From assembly GCA_040905705.1 (NCBI GenBank), contig JBBDQZ010000061.1, positions 1 to 19,329 on the forward strand: a DNA stretch of 19,329 bases, given 5' to 3'. Shown piece by piece: positions 14,088 to 19,329 of the stretch. The DNA comes from JBBDQZ01 sp040905705 (GTDB lineage: Bacteria; Bacteroidota; Rhodothermia; Balneolales; Natronogracilivirgulaceae). The translations under genes were made by a program, and so were the position numbers. Under the pieces are notes generated by a model. The model was given only the letters and a program-made list of their open reading frames with translations. It made no database searches and was not told where the DNA came from. Within the stretch, counting starts at the first letter, position 1; every line of letters begins with the position of its first letter.

Positions 14088-17000
14088 ATGCGTACACCAT
14101 CAACCGGGTCATCCATAATAACGGCATTGATGATCTGCTTGTGGATGTCCTTCGCAAGTGTGATTTGTGTGCTTTTACCTGTTGACAGTAATCCATTTCA
14201 ATCATCGGCTTTTGCCTCTACATCTGTTTCGGCTTCAGATGAAAGGGAAAGGGAAGAAGTGTTTTTGTCATTTCGATATCGGGGAATCAGAAATGTAGTG
14301 GTTATTGCCATGTATGAGGACGGACAAATCTATTTGCCTGTGACTGAACTTTTTGATCAACTTGGGATCTATCATCAAACGGATTTTCAAAACCTTAGGA
14401 TTCACGGCCACTATATTGATCAAAATCATCCCTATGAAATTCAATTCGCTGATCGTACCGCTATGCTCAGGGGAGCAAGTACGTCATTTTCTATTGATGA
14501 AATGTTAATCGGTGAACTGGATTTTTATTTGGTGCCTGAAGTTTTTGATGAAGTATTCGGCCTTGCGTTTTCCGTTGACATGAGCAGGCTCGTTCTTCGA
14601 TTGCAAACCTCGGACACCATGCCTGTTGTGACGCGCCTGGAACGGGAACAGCGAAGACAACGTATCGAACAAGGAGTACAACTGCGACAATTTTATCCGA
14701 TAGAATTCGAACGCGACCGTCAGTTATTCAGTGGCGGTTTTATGGATTATTCACTGACCGGAAATGTTACCGACCAATACAACTCTGCGAGTTATACCCT
14801 GTCACTTGGTGCGGAATTATTAGGTGGCGATATACAAGGTAATATGTTCGGATCACATTCCCAGGTATCATCTAATTTCACAACAAGTGGACTTCGATGG
14901 CGATATGTATTCGAAAACAGGTCACTACTGACCCAGGCTCGTATAGGTCAATATCGAACCGAAGGCCCACATTCTCGCCATTTTCAGGGTATTCACCTTA
15001 CCAATCAACCTGTTGAGCCACGCCGGATGCTGGACGAATTTGTATTCAGCGGAACGGCACCTGCACAATCTAATGTCGAACTATTTATCAATAACCGCCT
15101 TGTAGACTTTCAGGAAGTAGACGAATTGGGCAATTATCGGTTTCTGGTTCCGCTTACCTATGGTAACAGTCGGGTTCGTCTCATGGTTTACGAACCCGAC
15201 GGTCAAATTCGTGAACAAGATCGTCGTATCCAGGTTCCTTTCACTTTTCTGCCACCCGGTGAATTCAACTACCATCTGAGCGCCGGTCGTATGGATTACC
15301 CTGTTCCAGGCACTACTAATATATCTGAACTTGCATCCGGTGACTTCACTTACGGGGTTTCAAACTGGCTGACTGCCCGTGCCGGTGGTGAATATCTGAC
15401 CGCGGTGCATCATTCGATGCCATTTTTGTATGGGGGATTGTCGGCGCGTCTGTTTAATCAGTATTTAATGAATATTGATCTGGCTCCCGATATTTACTAT
15501 CGCTTTTCCACCAGTGTGGTCTATCCCAACTCGATCAGCTGGGATTTGGGAGTAACCGGGTTTGCTGACCGTGCCGGATTATATAATCCCGAGAGGAACG
15601 ATTTTGAAGCAAATGCCAACTTCTTTGTGCCGGTACAACTCGGTACCGTTCCCATCCATATTCGATTTCATGGAAATCATCGGAATTTTGGAATTGGTCA
15701 TACCAATCGTTTGCGTGGCGATGCAAGTATTAGATTAGGACGAATCAATTTGAGGGGTGGCTATCGTAATTCATATCGTTTTTTGAGGGGTGATCTGTTA
15801 TCCACCGATGGACGCTTTAGCGGTACGGCTACTTATTCTATGAGCCGTTCTCCGGAGATGCCCGGGTGGCTTCGCGGACTCTACCTGAGAGGGCAGCTTG
15901 ATTATAATATGCGCAGGTCTCAGCTAGAACGAGTCAATGTTCAAATTTCTCGCAGTGTTTTCAGAAATGGCCGCTTTCGTATTTCGTATGCACGTAATTT
16001 CATAGGCGGATACAATATACTGGAAGGTGTGGTCACCTTTGATTTGAATCGTACCCGCTCGACCACGTCGGCCAGAAGGTCTCTTAATACCGGAACCATT
16101 CGTCAAAATATACGCGGTTCAATCGGTTATGACGACTTTCATCATCAACTTGTCTTTGAAAACCGGCAACAGGTAGGTCGTTCTGCTGCCTCGGTCAGGC
16201 TTTTTGTCGATCGCAATAATAACGGAACTTATGAGGAGAGCGACGAACTGATTCGTGCCAACGCTATTAGACTGGACCGTTCCGGAAGTTCCCGCCTGCA
16301 TGACGACGGGGTTGTACGTATTACTCAAGTCCAGCAATATTATCAAAATAACATGATGATTAATCTCGGAATGATTCCCAATCCGCTGTTAGTGCCGGTT
16401 ATACGTGATTTTTCATTTATTGCCGACCCAAACCGCTTTAAGCCGATAGACATTCCATTCTATACAAGTGGAGTCATCGACGGCATGGTGATGCGTCAGC
16501 GCGGAGATGAACGCAGGGGTTTGGGAGGGGTTCGCGTACAATTGCGTCAGACGGATGGCGATTATCGGGAGACCATCCGAACATTTTCTGATGGCTCCTG
16601 GTATGCCATGGAAATTCCACCGGGACATTACGAAGCCTGGGTTGACACCACACAGCAGGAATTCCTGAATGCGGTTGCCGATCCGGCTGTAATGCAGTTT
16701 GAAATTCAAGCCCTTTCCGAAGGCGATTTTCTTGAAAACCTGAATTTTGTCTTGCATGAACTGGAGCCGGTCAGGGGAGATGAAATACTGGATGAGGAAG
16801 AGGCTCATCAGATTTTATCTGAAAATTCTCAAAGAGCCCTCCGATTGTACGTGGCTGCCCATGAGTCCATGTTAGAGCGCGATTTTGATCGTTCACTTAA
16901 CCTGATTAATCAATCTCTGGAACATAATGAAACCGATTACGGGCGTGCCCTTAAAGGAACACTGCTTTTTTTGCCTGGCCGGCCGGATGATGCCGGGCGA

Positions 17001-17120
17001 TACTGGCAGGAGGCCACTGAACAGAATTCTGAAATCTCCATTCCGGAGATGGATGTATTGGAGCACATAATCACACAGGATCAAGCAAGGCCTATGGATA
17101 AATCAAAGAGTTGGTATTGA
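14088..17120 (+). CDS. Usher-like outer-membrane protein with extended C-terminus
   Basis: A 1010-residue protein, longer than FimD or PapC (about 800-880). It should form the outer-membrane pore that assembles chaperone-delivered subunits. The signal peptide ends near residue 43 (SSAFA). An N-terminal globular domain covers about 53-185 (EEVFLSFRYRGIRNVVV, QIYLPVTELFDQLGI). Beta-barrel strands run from about 205, interrupted by a plug-like domain at about 319-385. There, SGTAPAQSNVELFINNRLV, then YRFLVPLTYGNSRVRLMVYE, PDGQIREQDR and GEFNYHLSAGRMDY closely follow the usher plug and the returning barrel strand. After the barrel come an Asp/Asn-rich Ca-loop-like segment DRNNNGTYEESDE (about 707), a carboxypeptidase-regulatory-like domain (about 795-890, GGVRVQLRQTDGDY and IPPGHYEAWVD) and a TPR-like helical tail (about 905-990). 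No Shine-Dalgarno sequence. Usher identity is good. The tail is unusual, and its role is unknown. Confidence 0.78.
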   Translation: MRTPSTGSSIITALMICLWMSFASVICVLLPVDSNPFQSSAFASTSVSASDEREREEVFLSFRYRGIRNVVVIAMYEDGQIYLPVTELFDQLGIYHQTDFQNLRIHGHYIDQNHPYEIQFADRTAMLRGASTSFSIDEMLIGELDFYLVPEVFDEVFGLAFSVDMSRLVLRLQTSDTMPVVTRLEREQRRQRIEQGVQLRQFYPIEFERDRQLFSGGFMDYSLTGNVTDQYNSASYTLSLGAELLGGDIQGNMFGSHSQVSSNFTTSGLRWRYVFENRSLLTQARIGQYRTEGPHSRHFQGIHLTNQPVEPRRMLDEFVFSGTAPAQSNVELFINNRLVDFQEVDELGNYRFLVPLTYGNSRVRLMVYEPDGQIREQDRRIQVPFTFLPPGEFNYHLSAGRMDYPVPGTTNISELASGDFTYGVSNWLTARAGGEYLTAVHHSMPFLYGGLSARLFNQYLMNIDLAPDIYYRFSTSVVYPNSISWDLGVTGFADRAGLYNPERNDFEANANFFVPVQLGTVPIHIRFHGNHRNFGIGHTNRLRGDASIRLGRINLRGGYRNSYRFLRGDLLSTDGRFSGTATYSMSRSPEMPGWLRGLYLRGQLDYNMRRSQLERVNVQISRSVFRNGRFRISYARNFIGGYNILEGVVTFDLNRTRSTTSARRSLNTGTIRQNIRGSIGYDDFHHQLVFENRQQVGRSAASVRLFVDRNNNGTYEESDELIRANAIRLDRSGSSRLHDDGVVRITQVQQYYQNNMMINLGMIPNPLLVPVIRDFSFIADPNRFKPIDIPFYTSGVIDGMVMRQRGDERRGLGGVRVQLRQTDGDYRETIRTFSDGSWYAMEIPPGHYEAWVDTTQQEFLNAVADPAVMQFEIQALSEGDFLENLNFVLHELEPVRGDEILDEEEAHQILSENSQRALRLYVAAHESMLERDFDRSLNLINQSLEHNETDYGRALKGTLLFLPGRPDDAGRYWQEATEQNSEISIPEMDVLEHIITQDQARPMDKSKSWY

Positions 17121-17386
17121 AGTTCCAGTTTTAATAACCATCCGGTATAAAGATGACTATTTTGAATAATCAGCACACTCCATCACTATGGAAACTGTAA
17201 TGTTTTTAATGAATTAGCCTGTAAATAATCCTATCATGGATTGTTACTATAATGAGACACGATGAACTTATCCAATTTTTTTATTTCATTAATCCATAAA
17301 TAGCATTCCGACGAAGATCTTATCGGTTTCAACATGTAAGTAATATTGGTATTTTTTAAAACAGCTTATGATTGCTGTTACTGGTT

Positions 17387-19329
17387 ATGCGCTTATATAA
17401 TTCACTGGTTGCCCGAAGCCTGATATTGTTATCGGGACTTTTGCTGTTTACGCTTGTCATAGCGCCGTTGGAACAGAGCGCTTACGGACAGGATGTAATT
17501 CGTGCGTCCGGCGGTACCGACCTGTCAATCGATGCGGTGGCGACCGGGGATTTTACTACACTGAGTGGCCCGACGATTCGGGAGACGGTGGCCGGACAGC
17601 TTCAGCAGAATCAAACCATAGTGCTTTCATTGCCCTCGGGATACGAATGGAACGAGGCGCTGACCGGTTCGGATATAACGTTGACTATTGTGCCTGTGGG
17701 TGCACAGAATACCGATTTACAGGTGCAATTTACGTCCATCAATGCAACGAATGTGACATTTACCGTGACAACGCCAAGCAGAAGCGCCGGGGCCGGTCAG
17801 GGACCCGGACGGGTAACCATTGATGGACTTCAAATACGGCCGGCCAACACGATCGTGCCGGATGTGCAGCAGATCACCAACACCGGCACGACGGGCCCAA
17901 CCGGTCTCAGTTACGGCGACCTCAGCAAATCGGTCGGAGAGATGGCCATGGTACGGGTCGAAACGGCTGCCGATGGAAGTGGAGTGGTAGCAGGGGAACA
18001 AGGGGTTTTGGCGGGTAATTCGCTACAGGTGTATGCTATAGCCCGGGACGCCGGTGAGAATTTTATTGAGAATATTGCGCTCGATGATGTGAGCGACTGG
18101 AGCCTGATTGAAGTGACCGGAGACATTACCCAGACGGCGCTGACACCATCTTCCGACAGAAGAAATGCGGTTTTCAGTTCACAGTTAACCGGAACAGCGG
18201 GGATACAGGCAGAGTACGAGAGTGTGGATCTGTTTTCCTCCGGAACTATTACGGTGCTGCCAAGGCCGGCGAGTGAAATGGTCATCCATACCCAGCCCGG
18301 GGCTGCGGCTACTGCCGGGGAGGTATTTAACCCACAACCGGTGATTCGCCTGCTGGATCAGTTCGGTAACCTGGTGACAACCGATAACAGCACGGAAGTG
18401 ACGGCTGCGGTCGAAAGCGGGTCAGGCCCGCTGGAAGGAACCCTGACCGCCACAGCATCAGGAGGAGTGGCTACATTTACCGATCTGAATGCCGAAACAG
18501 CAAATACTATCACACTCCGATTTACAAGCTCCGGATTAAGTGCCATTGTATCCAATTCGATCGTCGTTGGTGCGGCTGATTCTGACAAACTTGTTTTTAC
18601 CTCTGTACCTTCCTCCGGGAACCAGGATATCAGCCTTGTGCCGCCGATTCGTGTGCAGCTGCTGGATGCATTTGATAACGTGTCTTCCGAGTCAGATGTT
18701 GAAATCACCTTGAGTATGGAAACCGGATCAGGCAGTTTCAGCGCCTCGTCTTCCAATACCGATGCCGGCGGTGAAGCCGTTTTTGATGATGCGCAGTTTA
18801 CGGAGGCCGGTATCAAGACGATTCGTGCTTCATCCACCGGACTGACGCATGCCATCAGCGGCAATATAGAGATCCTGGAGGACGGTGAGGTTTCCGCCTT
18901 TCGTATCCGGGATACCGACGGGAATCCACTCGGCTCGCAGACAGCGGGGGGAAGTTTTGATATTCAAATATCGGCGATTGATGGAACGGGGACTGTGGTG
19001 ACTACCTTCGACGGCACGGTGGATATATCCTCATCCAGTGTCATCGGTTCAGGCGGGGGAACTACGGCTGCTTTTACGGACGGTGTCCTGGCCTCGCACG
19101 CCATCACGCTGGAGACTTCGGGCAATCACTCGATAACGGCGGTCATGACCGGAGAGTCTATTGCGAGTACTTCCGATCTTTTTGCCATACAGCCGGGAAC
19201 GTTGGAGCTGGACAGTACAGTCATCACGGCAAGTCCGTCACCGATCATCGCCGACGGAAGCAGCACTTCACAGATTACCGTACAGTTGCGGGATGAATTT
19301 GGCAACAACCTGGTGTCCGGAGGCGAGAC
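17387..19329 (+). CDS. Large secreted protein with tandem Ig-like domains, cut by the window end
   Basis: The frame is open from ATG 17387 to the window end (647 codons seen, no stop), so the protein is partial. A signal peptide ends near SAYGQ-DVIRASG (about residue 32). An N-terminal beta-rich domain follows (LSIDAVATGDF, LSLPSGYEWNEALTG). From about residue 290 there are tandem Ig-like domains of the invasin/filamin type, marked by D324 (LLDQFGN), D427 (LLDAFDN), D532 (AIDGTG, degenerate) and D636 (LRDEFGN), spaced 103, 105 and 104 residues. The last one begins SPIIADGSSTSQITVQL, a typical invasin-like repeat start. The region is more GC-rich than the usher gene. It is probably a surface or secreted adhesin-like protein; the C-terminal anchor or secretion signal lies outside the window. 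It follows the usher gene by 266 nt in the same direction, and partnership with the fibre system is possible but unproven. Confidence 0.8.
   Translation, partial: MRLYNSLVARSLILLSGLLLFTLVIAPLEQSAYGQDVIRASGGTDLSIDAVATGDFTTLSGPTIRETVAGQLQQNQTIVLSLPSGYEWNEALTGSDITLTIVPVGAQNTDLQVQFTSINATNVTFTVTTPSRSAGAGQGPGRVTIDGLQIRPANTIVPDVQQITNTGTTGPTGLSYGDLSKSVGEMAMVRVETAADGSGVVAGEQGVLAGNSLQVYAIARDAGENFIENIALDDVSDWSLIEVTGDITQTALTPSSDRRNAVFSSQLTGTAGIQAEYESVDLFSSGTITVLPRPASEMVIHTQPGAAATAGEVFNPQPVIRLLDQFGNLVTTDNSTEVTAAVESGSGPLEGTLTATASGGVATFTDLNAETANTITLRFTSSGLSAIVSNSIVVGAADSDKLVFTSVPSSGNQDISLVPPIRVQLLDAFDNVSSESDVEITLSMETGSGSFSASSSNTDAGGEAVFDDAQFTEAGIKTIRASSTGLTHAISGNIEILEDGEVSAFRIRDTDGNPLGSQTAGGSFDIQISAIDGTGTVVTTFDGTVDISSSSVIGSGGGTTAAFTDGVLASHAITLETSGNHSITAVMTGESIASTSDLFAIQPGTLELDSTVITASPSPIIADGSSTSQITVQLRDEFGNNLVSGGE

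Noticed and set aside
18358..18864. 168-codon minus-strand frame inside the Ig-like protein
   Set aside because: Ser/Val-rich antisense shadow of a GC-rich repetitive gene; the plus-strand frame is open throughout with regular Ig-like motifs.

Overview
The window looks like chromosomal DNA from a member of the Bacteroidota/Rhodothermota/Balneolota side of the FCB group. Balneolota-like is my best guess, from three observations: an AccD that lacks the zinc-ribbon cysteines, several promoter-like sites that fit the Bacteroidota pattern (TTG, about 20 nt, TAnnTTTG), and start codons mostly without Shine-Dalgarno sequences. GC is moderate, roughly 42-45% in most genes by eye, and clearly higher in the last gene. 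I see no RNA genes, IS elements or CRISPR arrays.

Positions 1-9671 are mainly housekeeping. They hold xseA (minus), pyrC (plus), a KamA-family radical SAM aminomutase (minus, meeting pyrC tail to tail with the two stops sharing one TTAA), a two-gene M16 peptidase operon (minus: a zinc-binding subunit, then a lipoprotein subunit without the zinc motif), and then tsaB and accD (plus). The KamA homologue has lost both acidic substrate-binding residues of lysine 2,3-aminomutase and has a structured leader with an unusually perfect ribosome binding site.

Positions 9672-17120 hold the most interesting part: a chaperone-usher-like secretion cluster on the plus strand. Three small secreted subunits (9919-11704, the last two overlapping by 4 nt) are followed by a fourth DUF4402-type subunit with its own promoter-like site and a strong terminator. 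After these come a PapD-like periplasmic chaperone and a 1010-residue usher-like outer-membrane protein. All four subunits share a C-terminal G-x-Y-x-[GA]-x(3)-[VIL]-x-[IV]-x-Y strand and lack cysteine in the mature part. The usher carries a recognisable plug-domain signature and unusual C-terminal additions: a Ca-loop-like segment, a carboxypeptidase-regulatory-like beta domain and a TPR-like helical tail. Chaperone-usher pili are best known from Proteobacteria, with archaic versions elsewhere, so a complete set in this type of organism deserves attention. The inferred division of labour is that the subunits cross the inner membrane by Sec, the chaperone caps them in the periplasm, and the usher assembles or exports them at the outer membrane.

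Positions 17121-19329 begin a large secreted protein with tandem Ig-like domains at a period of about 104 residues. It runs off the end of the window and is more GC-rich than the genes before it. It could be a surface adhesin working beside the fibre, but nothing in the sequence proves the link.
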